The notes beneath the pieces were generated by a model. The model made no database searches. It was not told where the DNA came from and saw only the letters and a program-made list of their open reading frames with translations. The position numbers and the translations under genes are program-made. Positions 15,213 through 24,611 of a stretch of DNA of 48,919 nt are shown in pieces. This stretch comes from Candidatus Saccharimonadota bacterium (GTDB lineage: Bacteria; Patescibacteriota; Saccharimonadia; Saccharimonadales; Saccharimonadaceae), in NCBI GenBank assembly GCA_017514665.1, contig JAFWIX010000006.1:1-48919 (forward strand), given 5' to 3'. Numbering within the stretch: position 1 is the stretch's first letter; each line of letters opens with the position of its first letter.

Positions 15213-16049
15213 ATGATTACGAAAGCTATAATCCCGGTCGCCGGTTGGGGCACCAGGAGATTACCTATAACCAAAGTTATTGAAAAATCCATGCTCCCTG
15301 TGGGGAATCGCCCTTTGGTGGACTATTCCGTGCAGGAGCTAATCGAGGCTGGCGTCACCGATATTTACATGGTGATATCGAACGTTGAGCCTTGCCAAGT
15401 GCGCGAATTTTACAATGAAAACCTCGCACTCAACCAATACCTCATAGATCGCGGCAAAAAGGATCGCCTCGAGCTAGCGCAGACTCTGCCAGAGGGCGTT
15501 ACTATTCACTACACTACCCAAGATCCTGCTGGCAAGTACGGCACTGCTGTTCCAATCGCAATGGTGGTCGAAGAATACAGCATCGACGAACCAGTACTAG
15601 TATTTATGGGCGATGATTTCGTCTGGAATCCAGGTGGCCCTTCCTCGGCACGAAGTTTGATTGAATCTGTCAAAAACGATTCTGATTCAGCTATCCTTGG
15701 CGTTAAAGTTGCGTCTTCTGAAGTTGATAAATACGGTGTGCTCTCTGTAAAAAATGATAATTTGACTGGTATCGTTGAAAAACCCGATACTGAAGATGCA
15801 CCTTCTAATCTAATCAGCGTCAGTAAGTACATCATGTCCCCAGCCTTATTAGACGAAATCGTCAAATACGTTCACGACAACGATTTTGGCCCTCAAGACC
15901 AAGAATACATGGTCACCGATCCAATTGATACCTACATCAAGAATGGTGGTTCCATGCGCGTGGTTGCTACTGACGGTGAGTACCTCGATGGTGGTTCGGT
16001 CGAGGGTTGGCTCCACGCCAACAACGTCGTTTGTGGCTCTAAAAAATAA
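15213..16049 (+). CDS. galU: UTP--glucose-1-phosphate uridylyltransferase
   Basis: Makes UDP-glucose from UTP and glucose-1-phosphate for envelope glycans. The 278-residue nucleotidyltransferase has the signature AGWGTRRLPITKVIEKSMLP at 7-26; the family norm is GxGTRFLPATKxxPKEMLP, so the loop is slightly divergent. Further motifs are FMGDDFVWNPGG and VEKPD. It starts a two-gene unit with the HTH-MurA gene 11 nt downstream, which links UDP-sugar and wall precursor supply. A different sugar-1-phosphate nucleotidyltransferase specificity cannot be excluded. Confidence 0.9.
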   Translation: MITKAIIPVAGWGTRRLPITKVIEKSMLPVGNRPLVDYSVQELIEAGVTDIYMVISNVEPCQVREFYNENLALNQYLIDRGKKDRLELAQTLPEGVTIHYTTQDPAGKYGTAVPIAMVVEEYSIDEPVLVFMGDDFVWNPGGPSSARSLIESVKNDSDSAILGVKVASSEVDKYGVLSVKNDNLTGIVEKPDTEDAPSNLISVSKYIMSPALLDEIVKYVHDNDFGPQDQEYMVTDPIDTYIKNGGSMRVVATDGEYLDGGSVEGWLHANNVVCGSKK

Positions 16050-16060
16050 GGAAAATTCAC

Positions 16061-17617
16061 ATGGCGAAATCTAAAAAATCTAATTATAAGCAAGAAATTG
16101 GCGCAGTCATTGAGCGTATGCGCCTCGAAAAGGGCTGGACCCAGAGTGATCTCGCTGAAGCAGTTGGCTCTTCTCAATCAGCCATTCATCGTATTGAAAA
16201 AGGGAATCAAAACATTTCTCTTGAGATGATTAGCAAGCTTTCCAGAGAGCTTGGTGGCCAGATTCTCTCTATTAATGACTCCATTTCTCAGGGTTATCGC
16301 ATTCGCGGCGGCAAGGAGCTGCACGGTGACATCCATATTAATACTAGCAAAAATGCTGCCGTTGGCTTGCTATGTGCTGCATTGCTTAATGATGGTAAGA
16401 CTGTGTTGCGCCGTCTTGCTCGTATCGAAGAGGTCTTTCGTATTATTGAAGTTTTGGAGTCCATTGGCGTCAAATGCCGCTGGATTAACCGCCGCAAAGA
16501 CCTCGAAATTATATCACCACGCGAATTAAAACTCGAAGACATGGACTTAGAAGCCGCACGCAAAACCCGTTCTATCATCATGTTTTTGGGCCCTCTATTG
16601 CACAAATTCGATAAATTTACTTTACCCTACGCCGGCGGTTGCTCGCTTGGCACTCGCACCGTCGAACCACATCTCAAGGCGTTGAGCTCCTTCGGGCTAA
16701 AAGTTGACGCTACTACTAATAGTGGTTTTTATGAAGCCTCTGTTGATGCCAAAATTTTGCATAGCTCCGAACATAAACGCATCGTTCTCATCGAGCGCGG
16801 CGACACCGTGACTGAAAACACCCTGATGGCTGCTGCGCTTTTCCCGGGCAAAACCACGATTATTGGCGCTTCGCCCAATTACATGGTGCAGGACGTCTGT
16901 TTCTTCTTACAAAAACTTGGCGTCAAAATTCATGGCATTGGTACCACTACGTTAGTTGTGCACGGTCGTGAATCTATCAATGAAGATATCGAATATTCAC
17001 CATCCGAAGATCCTATCGAAACTATGTCATTTATTGCCGCCGGTCTTGCCACTAACTCCGAAATCACTATCAAGCGTGCCCCGATTGAATTTCTCGAAAT
17101 TGAATTAGAAGTTTTGAAAGATATGGGCGCAAAAATCATTCGCACTCCCGAATATTTTTCCAATAATGGCCGTACGCGCTTGGTTGATTTAAAAATCAAA
17201 AAAGCTCCTCTTCATGCTCCCACTGATAAAATTCACTCAATGCCGTTTCCGGGGCTTAATATCGATAACTTGCCGTTCTTCTCAGTTATTGCGGCGGTGG
17301 CCGATGGCGAAACCCTGATTCATGACTGGGTATTTGAAAATCGCGCCATCTACATCACCGAGCTCTCGCGTCTCAATGCCAAGGTAGAACTCTTGGATGC
17401 GCACCGTGTTTACGTTGGTGGTCCGACCAACTGGCGTCCTACCGAAATGGTTTCGCCTCCAGCCCTTCGTCCAGCCGTCGTAGTACTAATTGCAATGCTG
17501 GCTGCTCCTGGCACTTCTATCTTACGTAACACCTATTCTATTAGCCGTGGCTATCAAAACTTTGCCGCTCGCCTCAATCATTTAGGTGCCGATATTTCAC
17601 CACTATCGGGCATCTAA
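16061..17617 (+). CDS. murA: HTH-MurA fusion: UDP-GlcNAc 1-carboxyvinyltransferase
   Basis: First committed step of peptidoglycan synthesis: transfer of enolpyruvate from PEP to UDP-GlcNAc. The 518-residue protein has an XRE-type helix-turn-helix at about 14-66 (IGAVIERMRLEKGWTQSDLA, then SSQSAIHRIEKG), followed by a complete MurA fold from about 79. Active-site residues are Lys97-Asn98 (SKNAA) and the PEP-binding Cys194 in AGGCSLGTRTVEPHL. The ribosome binding site AAGGA is 9 nt upstream of the ATG. The HTH suggests that the enzyme also binds DNA or that it senses wall-precursor state; this is inferred. I believe the fusion recurs in Saccharibacteria, but cannot check that here. Confidence 0.93.
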   Translation: MAKSKKSNYKQEIGAVIERMRLEKGWTQSDLAEAVGSSQSAIHRIEKGNQNISLEMISKLSRELGGQILSINDSISQGYRIRGGKELHGDIHINTSKNAAVGLLCAALLNDGKTVLRRLARIEEVFRIIEVLESIGVKCRWINRRKDLEIISPRELKLEDMDLEAARKTRSIIMFLGPLLHKFDKFTLPYAGGCSLGTRTVEPHLKALSSFGLKVDATTNSGFYEASVDAKILHSSEHKRIVLIERGDTVTENTLMAAALFPGKTTIIGASPNYMVQDVCFFLQKLGVKIHGIGTTTLVVHGRESINEDIEYSPSEDPIETMSFIAAGLATNSEITIKRAPIEFLEIELEVLKDMGAKIIRTPEYFSNNGRTRLVDLKIKKAPLHAPTDKIHSMPFPGLNIDNLPFFSVIAAVADGETLIHDWVFENRAIYITELSRLNAKVELLDAHRVYVGGPTNWRPTEMVSPPALRPAVVVLIAMLAAPGTSILRNTYSISRGYQNFAARLNHLGADISPLSGI

Positions 17618-17618
17618 A

Positions 17619-19616
17619 ATGGATAAAATTTTTGCCGGCCTCAATCCAGCTCAAAAATCAGCAGTCGAGACTCTTTCTGGCCCGCTGTTGATTTTGGCGG
17701 GCGCCGGTTCCGGCAAGACCAAAACCCTCACTCATCGCATTGCCAATTTAATCGCGCACGGTGTGGGTCCACACGAAATTCTCGCCGTTACTTTTACTAA
17801 CAAAGCTGCTGGTGAGATGCGCGAGCGCCTCTGGCATCTTTGCCAAGATATTTTTCCAATTACTCCCACCGACACTGATTCAGATAATTTTGTCAATCCC
17901 GAGCCACCGCGCAGTTTCATGCCTTATATGGGGACCTTTCACAGTTTTTGTGTAAAATTTCTCCGCATTGAATGTGAAGCCGCTCACCTTGATCGCAATT
18001 TTGTGATTTATGATACCGACGACCAACTGACACTCATCAAACGCATTGCCAAAGACCTTGATATTGACCGCAAATCTTTTAAACCCAAATTAGTCCAAAA
18101 CGTCATCAGCAAATGCAAAAACAACGGCCAATCGCCCGCCGATTACGCCGAATCAGCCAAGCATCGCGCCACTTATCTTGAAACCGCGCAAATCTACAAA
18201 CACTACGAACACGAAAAAGCACTCGCTCATGCCCTTGATTTTGACGATTTACTCCTCAAAACCGTTCAAGTTTTATATCACCACGCGAATATTCGTGCCA
18301 AATGGCAACAGAAATTCCAGCATATTTTGATTGACGAATATCAGGACACGAATGCTTTGCAATATCGTCTTATCAAAGCTCTAGTAAATGACCAGCGCAA
18401 CATCTGCGTAGTTGGCGATGATTGGCAGTCGATTTACTCCTGGCGCGGCGCCGATTTTACCAATATTTTAAATTTTGAGAAAGATTTTCCTGGCGCCAAA
18501 GTGATTAAATTAGAGCAAAATTACCGCAACACCAAGAACATTCTTGAGGCTTCGCAAAAAATCATCAAGCATAATACTCAGCGCACCGACAAAGTTCTCT
18601 TTACCGAGGCTGACACCGGTAGCCCCGTTCAAGTCCAGGCCTTGATGGACGAAGCCCACGAGGCCGAATTTGTCGCTAATACAATTCTCAAGATGAGCAG
18701 TCACCACAAATTTTCCGATTTTGCCATCCTTTATCGCACCAACGCCCAATCTTACGCTTTTGAAAAAACCTTTCTCCTCAAGCAGATTCCGTATAAAATC
18801 ATCGGCGGCGTGCGTTTCTACGATCGCAAAGAGGTCAAAGACGTCCTGGCGATTTTGAAATTAATTATTAACTCTGGTGATCGCGTCAGTCTGGAACGCG
18901 TAGTCAAAAACGTGCTTCCGGGTATTGGTGCTACCAGTCTCGAGAAGATTCTCAAATATTTACATGATAATTCTGGTACCGGGTTGGGCGACACTGATTT
19001 GGCGTCACTTCTAGTTCCTAAAGCTCGCGCCGCCCTTACTAAATTAGCTAATTTTTTGGAGTCTCACGACCTCAGTAATTCGCCCAGCCAACTCATTAAA
19101 GAAATCGTCACCTATTTTGAATTTGACAAACTCCTAGACGACGGTACCGACGAAAGCCGCGATCGTATCCATAACCTTGTTGTATTAATCGACAATGCTT
19201 CGGCCTATGGCAGTCTCGAAGATTTTCTGGCCGATGCTTCATTAATGTCTAGTGCTGACGAAGCCACTGGCCCTGACACCGTTACCCTGATGACTCTCCA
19301 TGCCGCTAAGGGGCTTGAATTTCCAGTTGTCTTCATCGTGGGTCTCGAAGAAGGGCTTTTTCCCAGTAGTCGCGCCGAAGAAGAGGGAAATATTGAAGAA
19401 GAACGTCGTCTTGCCTATGTCGGCATGACGCGCGCCATGCAAGATCTCTTTATGACCTATGCTAATTCACGTTTTTCCTTCGGTGGCCGCCAATACAACA
19501 TTCCCTCGCGCTTTCTTAATGAATTAGGATTAGAAAGCGATTTCACCGATAGTACAGAGGACGATTTTGAACGTTTTGATGACCCCTTTCCGCCTGATTT
19601 ACCCGTCTTCGAGTGA
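17619..19616 (+). CDS. UvrD/PcrA-family SF1 DNA helicase
   Basis: ATP-driven 3'-5' DNA helicase for repair and for replication-fork maintenance. The 665-residue protein has motif I LAGAGSGKT near residue 31, motif Ia VTFTNKAAGEMRERL, motif II LIDEYQDTN, motif III GDDWQSIYSWRGAD, TLHAAKGLEFPVVF and motif VI RRLAYVGMTRAM. The chosen start MDKIFAGLNPAQ matches family N-termini. It lies 1 nt after the murA stop, with no Shine-Dalgarno; an upstream extension from 17586 would run back into murA. It lacks most of the C-terminal region that follows motif VI in E. coli UvrD. PcrA versus UvrD cannot be separated by eye. Confidence 0.93.
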   Translation: MDKIFAGLNPAQKSAVETLSGPLLILAGAGSGKTKTLTHRIANLIAHGVGPHEILAVTFTNKAAGEMRERLWHLCQDIFPITPTDTDSDNFVNPEPPRSFMPYMGTFHSFCVKFLRIECEAAHLDRNFVIYDTDDQLTLIKRIAKDLDIDRKSFKPKLVQNVISKCKNNGQSPADYAESAKHRATYLETAQIYKHYEHEKALAHALDFDDLLLKTVQVLYHHANIRAKWQQKFQHILIDEYQDTNALQYRLIKALVNDQRNICVVGDDWQSIYSWRGADFTNILNFEKDFPGAKVIKLEQNYRNTKNILEASQKIIKHNTQRTDKVLFTEADTGSPVQVQALMDEAHEAEFVANTILKMSSHHKFSDFAILYRTNAQSYAFEKTFLLKQIPYKIIGGVRFYDRKEVKDVLAILKLIINSGDRVSLERVVKNVLPGIGATSLEKILKYLHDNSGTGLGDTDLASLLVPKARAALTKLANFLESHDLSNSPSQLIKEIVTYFEFDKLLDDGTDESRDRIHNLVVLIDNASAYGSLEDFLADASLMSSADEATGPDTVTLMTLHAAKGLEFPVVFIVGLEEGLFPSSRAEEEGNIEEERRLAYVGMTRAMQDLFMTYANSRFSFGGRQYNIPSRFLNELGLESDFTDSTEDDFERFDDPFPPDLPVFE

Positions 19617-19637
19617 CCCCTGTTAATGCTCAAGCTA

Positions 19638-19666
19638 TTGATTTTTTAGGCAAAATTTGCTACAAT
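19638..19666 (+). promoter_or_regulatory. Promoter of the Rpf/YabE-like gene (TTGATT-17-TACAAT)
   Basis: -35 TTGATT 19638-19643, 17-nt spacer, TGC-TACAAT at 19658-19666. The box ends 9 nt before the ATG, and a GGAGG motif lies between them, so the leader would be only a few bases long. Confidence 0.65.
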
Positions 19667-19675
19667 TAGGAGGAT

Positions 19676-20728
19676 ATGAAACTCAAAAGTAACCATATCA
19701 CCTCTGTTTTTACAGGCCTCGCGTTAGTTGCTGCGAGTATCTTTTTGTTTTCTTTTAGTAGCACCACCCCAGATACTTTTGCCGAAGATCCCGCTGGCGC
19801 CGTCTATTCAGATAATCACCACGTGATGATCTTCGATAATGCCGAAAAATTATCGGTCAAGACCGATGCTGGTACGGTAGCCGAAGTGCTCGAGCGTGCA
19901 GGTATTGTAATCTCTGAGGCTGATACGGTTGAACCAGGCCTAGATACCACCATTAACTCCGATAATTTTTACATCAATATCTACCGCGCCCATCCCGCTA
20001 TTATTACCGTGGGTACTACTAGTAAGTATGTTATGACTTCTTCTTATGACCCTACTACTGTAGCCGCAGATGCCGGCATTGACGTTTACGATGGCGACAC
20101 TGTCGAGGCAGTCGTTAGCGACAATTTCCTCGAAGCAGGCTCCACTGCCACCTACAAGGTTAATCGCAACGGTGGCCGCACTATTACAGTCGAAGAAGCT
20201 ATCCCGTTCCCCGAAGAAATGGCCTCTGACCCCAATATGGATGCTGGCGAATCCAAAATTACCCAAGTCGGCGAAGATGGTGCCAAAGTTTTGCAATACA
20301 AAGTTAATTTCATTGATGGTGTCGAGGTCTCACGTGAATTAGTTTCCGAAAAAGTTACCAAAGAACCGGTAGCCCGCGTTACCACTCAAGGCACCAAGAC
20401 TACTAGCGCACCTACTACCACTAATACCGCTATTTCTCCTGAACAAGCCCAATGTGCCAACTGGGCTCGCCAAGCTGGTGTTTCTGAGGCCGACCTCAGT
20501 GCCGCCCTCTTCTTGATTTATCACGAATCTGGCTGTCGCGTCGATGCCGCCAACGCCTCTGGCGCTTACGGCATTCCTCAAGCCCTCCCTGGTAGCAAAA
20601 TGGCCTCTGCTGGTGCCGACTGGCGCACCAATCCGGTCACGCAGATTCGTTGGATGGCTGGTTATGTGAGTCGCTACGGTGGTTGGCAAGGCGCCTATAG
20701 CTTCTGGCTCTCGCACCACTGGTATTAA
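19676..20728 (+). CDS. Secreted DUF348-G5-lysozyme-like wall enzyme (RpfB/YabE-like)
   Basis: 350 residues. Signal peptide or anchor about 1-36 (cleavage near TFAED). Two ubiquitin-like DUF348 repeats (about 48-105 and 107-163; each has the DAGTVAEVLERAGI / DPTTVAADAGIDV pattern). A G5 domain (about 165-241, ending in the typical PVARVTTQGTK). A Thr-rich linker. A C-terminal lysozyme-like domain (about 255-350) with Glu284 (IYHESGC) as likely catalytic acid, then SGAYGIPQALPGSKM and a WRTNPVTQIRWM block. The architecture is that of resuscitation-promoting factor RpfB and Bacillus YabE, which cleave peptidoglycan. The next gene is rsmA, as in the rpfB-ksgA and yabE-rnmV-ksgA loci. Confidence 0.87.
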   Translation: MKLKSNHITSVFTGLALVAASIFLFSFSSTTPDTFAEDPAGAVYSDNHHVMIFDNAEKLSVKTDAGTVAEVLERAGIVISEADTVEPGLDTTINSDNFYINIYRAHPAIITVGTTSKYVMTSSYDPTTVAADAGIDVYDGDTVEAVVSDNFLEAGSTATYKVNRNGGRTITVEEAIPFPEEMASDPNMDAGESKITQVGEDGAKVLQYKVNFIDGVEVSRELVSEKVTKEPVARVTTQGTKTTSAPTTTNTAISPEQAQCANWARQAGVSEADLSAALFLIYHESGCRVDAANASGAYGIPQALPGSKMASAGADWRTNPVTQIRWMAGYVSRYGGWQGAYSFWLSHHWY

Positions 20729-20745
20729 ACCGAAAGTTTTAATTA

Positions 20746-21495
20746 ATGAAAAATAAAAAATCCCTCGGTCAGCACTGGTTAAAGAACCGAGTAATTTTGG
20801 ATTATATCGCGGACGAAGCTGTCTCTGACGATACTATTTGTCTAGAAATCGGCCCGGGTCTGGGCACTCTCACGGCGTCGCTTTTGAAGCGTTTCCCTAA
20901 GGTAATCGCAGTTGAATATGATGAAAAATTAGCCGAGAATCTACCCAAATCTTTCCCCGGCACCAATCTAGAGGTGATTAACGCTGATTTTCTCGATTTT
21001 GATCTTTTGAGTATCAAAGACCCTTACGTCGTAGTCGGCAACATCCCCTATTACATCACCTCGCCGATTATCACCAAATTGCTCGCCGCCAAGAATTCCC
21101 CTGTTAAAATCGTTCTCCTCATTCAAAAAGAGGTTGCCGAGCGCATTGCCGCCCCAGTAGGGAAGCACACCTACCTCTCTCTGTTTGTGCAAAATTTCGC
21201 CTCTGTTACGCTAGGCGACGTCATTCCTCGTGCCGAATTTACTCCACCCCCTAAGGTGGATAGTCAAGTCATTATTCTCACTCCTCACACCCCTGTTATC
21301 GACGAAAAAACCCTCAAATTCGCCAAAATTGGCTTCTCTCAGCCCCGCAAAAAGCTGGCCGCTATCTTAGCCGCTTCGCACCATTTAAACAAATCTGAGG
21401 CGCGTGAGGCTCTTAAAAAGGCAAATCTTTCCCCCGATATTCGCCCTGCCGAACTTTCTCACCTAGATTGGCAAAATCTTCAAAAAGTCATATAA
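20746..21495 (+). CDS. rsmA: 16S rRNA dimethyladenosine transferase RsmA (KsgA)
   Basis: Dimethylates the two adjacent adenines in helix 45 of 16S rRNA during 30S assembly. The 249-residue protein has N-terminal GQHWLKN, the SAM-binding EIGPGLGTLT (about 36-45), AVEYDEKLAENL and the catalytic NIPYYITSPI (about 102-111). It is 17 nt downstream of the Rpf-like gene and probably shares its transcript. The start is supported by an A-rich, weakly purine-rich leader. Convergent with the next gene, with a 4-nt gap and no terminator. Confidence 0.95.
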   Translation: MKNKKSLGQHWLKNRVILDYIADEAVSDDTICLEIGPGLGTLTASLLKRFPKVIAVEYDEKLAENLPKSFPGTNLEVINADFLDFDLLSIKDPYVVVGNIPYYITSPIITKLLAAKNSPVKIVLLIQKEVAERIAAPVGKHTYLSLFVQNFASVTLGDVIPRAEFTPPPKVDSQVIILTPHTPVIDEKTLKFAKIGFSQPRKKLAAILAASHHLNKSEAREALKKANLSPDIRPAELSHLDWQNLQKVI

Positions 21496-21499
21496 AAGT

Positions 21500-24037
21500 T
21501 TATTGCGAGCTACAACCAGCAGTTCTACCGTTAGCTACACCGTCACCAAAGGATGAACTGAATTTATAAGTATATCCATCTATACATCGATCTATGTATG
21601 AAATTATATTACCAGCGCTAGACGTGCTCTTATAAACATACACATAATAATTCGCTTTGTAACTGCGGTAGGCGACGTCACCGCCACTCCCATCCTTGTT
21701 AGCTGGATATGCCCATCTCGTGAGCCCTCCTCCCCACTGCATAGTATAAGGTCCAGCTTGGCGTGGTGAGGAATCGGTATTTGCATCTGCCAGAGTGCTG
21801 TGTGCTTGGCCCTTTTTGATTTCGTAATTATTGTTGCCAAAGCTAATCGCAACGGCTTCACCATTAGAATCTCCCGTGAAATACACCGATCCTTTGTTTT
21901 GTTCTACATAGGCCCACGCTGCTGGTTGTCTATTTGGCTGCCCGTCACTGTTGGCCAAATTTTGTGAAGTTACGAGTACTGTTTTAGGGTTCAAGGCCTT
22001 GATAAATTCGTACGTATTAGAAGTCCTAATACCGTGATGCCCAGCTTTTAAGATATCTACCTTACCAATTGCGGAACCGTATTTGTCTTCCACGCCCCAT
22101 TCCCAATCGGCTGCCAAAAAGGCAGTTTTATTACTTGGCGTATGAGTAACTTTCATACCGATTGAATTTAAGTTTTCGCGATATTTATTATAATTGATAC
22201 GCCCAGTCGAAGAATCTCGGTCTATATTAAATAGCTTTATTTTGAAATTCCCAAAAGTAATTCCGTTAGTCTGAATCCCGGCCCGCTCCGTTTCATGATT
22301 ATAAAAATCAACTACGTTTGCGTTGGCTTTATTCATGGCAACAATCTTCTTATTGCAAAAATCCTTTGTAACAGTTGATGGAGTACTGCCGTCATCGCCA
22401 AAAGATTGAGTGGCTTCGCAGCCTCTCATATACACAGTGGTTTTATTATTAATAAAACCTTTTGACACCAAGTAATTTACGCTCCCCATATGATCGCTGT
22501 GTGCGTGTGTGAGTAACACATAATCTAAGCGTTTTATTCCCAGTGAATTCAAATAAGTTTCTATAGTATGTGCATTGGGATTACCAACTTGGCTTTCTGG
22601 CCTCCCGGTATCTACCAGCCAATACTTGCCTTGACTTTTAATCAAAATTGCATCACCAATTGATTCATTATCCGACCCAACGGTGTTTTTTAAGAAATGG
22701 ACACTATCGTCCCTGGTACCAACTTCGACATCATTAGCTACAGTAAAAATGCTATTATTGCTCACCGTGCTGTTATTGACCGTGGGGGTCTGCATGATTC
22801 CTGAAGCGTCTGCAGCCACATTAATTTTTAATTCTTCGCCCAACAAGACCTTAGCGCTTTTTGTGATTTGGCTACTATCGCTGACTCTTGTGATTTTTGC
22901 AACGTTACCATTTGCAAAAGTCAGAATCTTGTGCACGGGATTTGTAGTCGCGTTAAGATATAAGGTTGTAGTGTAATCGCCTAGCGGCATATCACTAGCT
23001 ATTTTAGTGGCAAAATGCACCACTATTGAGTGTCCAATCGGCGAACTCCCCTTAGTTTGGTAGGCAATTTTTCCACTTCCGTGGCCTTCGGGCAGCTTCC
23101 CATAACTAGCCCCGTCAACAGAAAATCCCCAAGTATTATTTGCAAAGTTTTCTATGGTCGTACCATCATTTACCATACTTATATGCGTACCACTTGTGCC
23201 AGTCAAATCTTGATTTGCTGTTGCTATACCTAAAGTATAACCAGTTAAATTATCTGTAATAGTTCTTACTGCAAAAGCCGCTTCTGCAGATTCGCCACGC
23301 CTCACGTAAACATCATAATTTTTTCCGTCGGTTGTTGATATTGTATAAGGATAAGTGAAGCTAACAGCTGAGACGTCTTCGGGTTGCTCGATTTTTGACA
23401 TGGATAACCCTGCTATCGTCAAAACCCCACCAAGTACCGCCATCCCTATGGCAGCTTTTCGCCAGCTAAATAACCTAGACCAGTTATTTTTCTTATCATT
23501 AAATCCTAAACTGCGATATTTATTGCGACCAAACATTAACTTAGCCTTATTTTTTCTCCAAGCAAAAGTGATGGCGCCAAGTATTATCACAAATATTACA
23601 ATTGCCCCAGTTGCAAAGAAGCCGACGCTCAGAGATTTTCCGTCAAACATGCCAGGATCCGTATTTTCGCCCGTATTCGGGGCAATCACACCGCTAGCAG
23701 ATGATTCATCTTCAGAGTTTGACTCGTCTGGTGTCTCCGGTTCAATATCTCTGTCTTCGTCTGGGCCTTCTTCGTCTGGGTCTACGTCAATTGGCTCTGG
23801 TGTATCGTCGTCTATTTCGGGCTCTATGTATTCTTCGGGGTCAGGGTCTAGCGTCGGTGTATCTTGTTCTGGTGTATCAGCTCCAGATTCCAGGACGTGT
23901 ACCGTGATAGTTGCAGTGCCATCAGCCGATGCATTAGTGCCAGCAAACACATTCGTAGAACGAATTCCTAAGAATGCAAAAGCCGCCAGTACGCTCAGCA
24001 GGATCCATTTTTTCGACAAATTAAAGGTAAGAGACAT
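21500..24037 (-). CDS. Two-pass surface protein with ComEC-type metallo-beta-lactamase domain
   Basis: 845 residues. Order: signal peptide (about 1-32); a strand TATITVHVLESGADTP (41-56); an Asp/Glu/Pro-rich stalk (57-115); an APNTG motif (119-123); TM1 (about 136-160) followed by a basic cytoplasmic loop; TM2 (about 194-212); the surface beta module (about 225-366, LTGYTLGIATANQ, NNTWGFSVDG, ASDMPLGDYTTTLYL). Next is a metallo-beta-lactamase domain (about 440-750) with HAHSDH at 511-516, LAADWEWG and KAGHHGIRTSN. It ends with an approximately 85-residue tail. The MBL domain is closest to that of ComEC/Rec2, so an exported phosphodiesterase or nuclease acting on DNA or nucleotides is plausible but unproven. 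The leader has TGC-TATAAT at 24084-24079 (minus). Confidence 0.8.
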   Translation of the reverse strand: MSLTFNLSKKWILLSVLAAFAFLGIRSTNVFAGTNASADGTATITVHVLESGADTPEQDTPTLDPDPEEYIEPEIDDDTPEPIDVDPDEEGPDEDRDIEPETPDESNSEDESSASGVIAPNTGENTDPGMFDGKSLSVGFFATGAIVIFVIILGAITFAWRKNKAKLMFGRNKYRSLGFNDKKNNWSRLFSWRKAAIGMAVLGGVLTIAGLSMSKIEQPEDVSAVSFTYPYTISTTDGKNYDVYVRRGESAEAAFAVRTITDNLTGYTLGIATANQDLTGTSGTHISMVNDGTTIENFANNTWGFSVDGASYGKLPEGHGSGKIAYQTKGSSPIGHSIVVHFATKIASDMPLGDYTTTLYLNATTNPVHKILTFANGNVAKITRVSDSSQITKSAKVLLGEELKINVAADASGIMQTPTVNNSTVSNNSIFTVANDVEVGTRDDSVHFLKNTVGSDNESIGDAILIKSQGKYWLVDTGRPESQVGNPNAHTIETYLNSLGIKRLDYVLLTHAHSDHMGSVNYLVSKGFINNKTTVYMRGCEATQSFGDDGSTPSTVTKDFCNKKIVAMNKANANVVDFYNHETERAGIQTNGITFGNFKIKLFNIDRDSSTGRINYNKYRENLNSIGMKVTHTPSNKTAFLAADWEWGVEDKYGSAIGKVDILKAGHHGIRTSNTYEFIKALNPKTVLVTSQNLANSDGQPNRQPAAWAYVEQNKGSVYFTGDSNGEAVAISFGNNNYEIKKGQAHSTLADANTDSSPRQAGPYTMQWGGGLTRWAYPANKDGSGGDVAYRSYKANYYVYVYKSTSSAGNIISYIDRCIDGYTYKFSSSFGDGVANGRTAGCSSQ

Positions 24038-24078
24038 TTTTTCTTTTTTATTTTGACCTTGTTACAAAATAATAATAC

Positions 24079-24084
24079 ATTATA
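24079..24084 (-). promoter_or_regulatory. -10 box of the MBL surface-protein gene
   Basis: TGC-TATAAT on the minus strand, 41 nt before the ATG at 24037. The leader is purine-rich (AAAAAAGAAAAA) just before the start. Confidence 0.55.
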
Positions 24085-24129
24085 GCAGTGCTTATGTCAA
24101 TAATTTTTACCATACTGGACGATTTTTGA

Positions 24130-24135
24130 TATAAT
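24130..24135 (+). promoter_or_regulatory. -10 box, leaderless geometry, membrane protein gene
   Basis: TGA-TATAAT, then GTACTT, then ATG 24142. Confidence 0.7.
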
Positions 24136-24141
24136 GTACTT

Positions 24142-24591
24142 ATGGTAATTATCGTTACTTTGATTGCGGCTTTTCTGATAGTCTTTGTTATCCGCAAACA
24201 CACTGGTGTTATGCATTTAGCGATGCTTGCCGGCCTTGGTATTTATACGATGTTTCATGAGATAATTACCAATTTTATTTCTCAAACAGCTGGCGATATT
24301 GACTCTGAGTTTGTTAACATGATAATTTACGCTATTCTCGTAGTCGGTTTTCCGTTACTATTATTTCTTAAATCGTCTCGCGGTGGCTTATCTGGTATTT
24401 TACGCCTCGTCGAAGCTGCGATGACGGCTATTGTAGTCGCAGTTTTATTGGCTGAGCCACTTTCGTTTTTCTTTTCGTTTGACTCCATCGCTACCGAAAT
24501 GCACAACCTCATTGTCCAAATTGAACCTCCAGTTTTGCTTGCTAGCATTATCGTGGCCTATCTCGACATCCTACTTTCCCGTCGCCTATAA
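24142..24591 (+). CDS. Small integral membrane protein (unknown)
   Basis: 149 residues with about four or five hydrophobic segments: 1-17, 24-45, 58-76, 88-104 and 128-145. The N-terminus starts straight in a membrane span (MVIIVTLIAAFLIVFVIRK). I do not recognise a family; a distant CvpA-like or membrane-scaffold protein is possible. It is promoted separately and lies just before ruvA. A small membrane gene next to ruv genes may be chance. Confidence 0.7.
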   Translation: MVIIVTLIAAFLIVFVIRKHTGVMHLAMLAGLGIYTMFHEIITNFISQTAGDIDSEFVNMIIYAILVVGFPLLLFLKSSRGGLSGILRLVEAAMTAIVVAVLLAEPLSFFFSFDSIATEMHNLIVQIEPPVLLASIIVAYLDILLSRRL

Positions 24592-24599
24592 AAGCATGC

Positions 24600-24605
24600 T
24601 ATAAT
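24600..24605 (+). promoter_or_regulatory. ruvA extended -10 box, leaderless geometry
   Basis: TGC-TATAAT, then TAACTT, then ATG 24612. Confidence 0.7.
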
Positions 24606-24611
24606 TAACTT

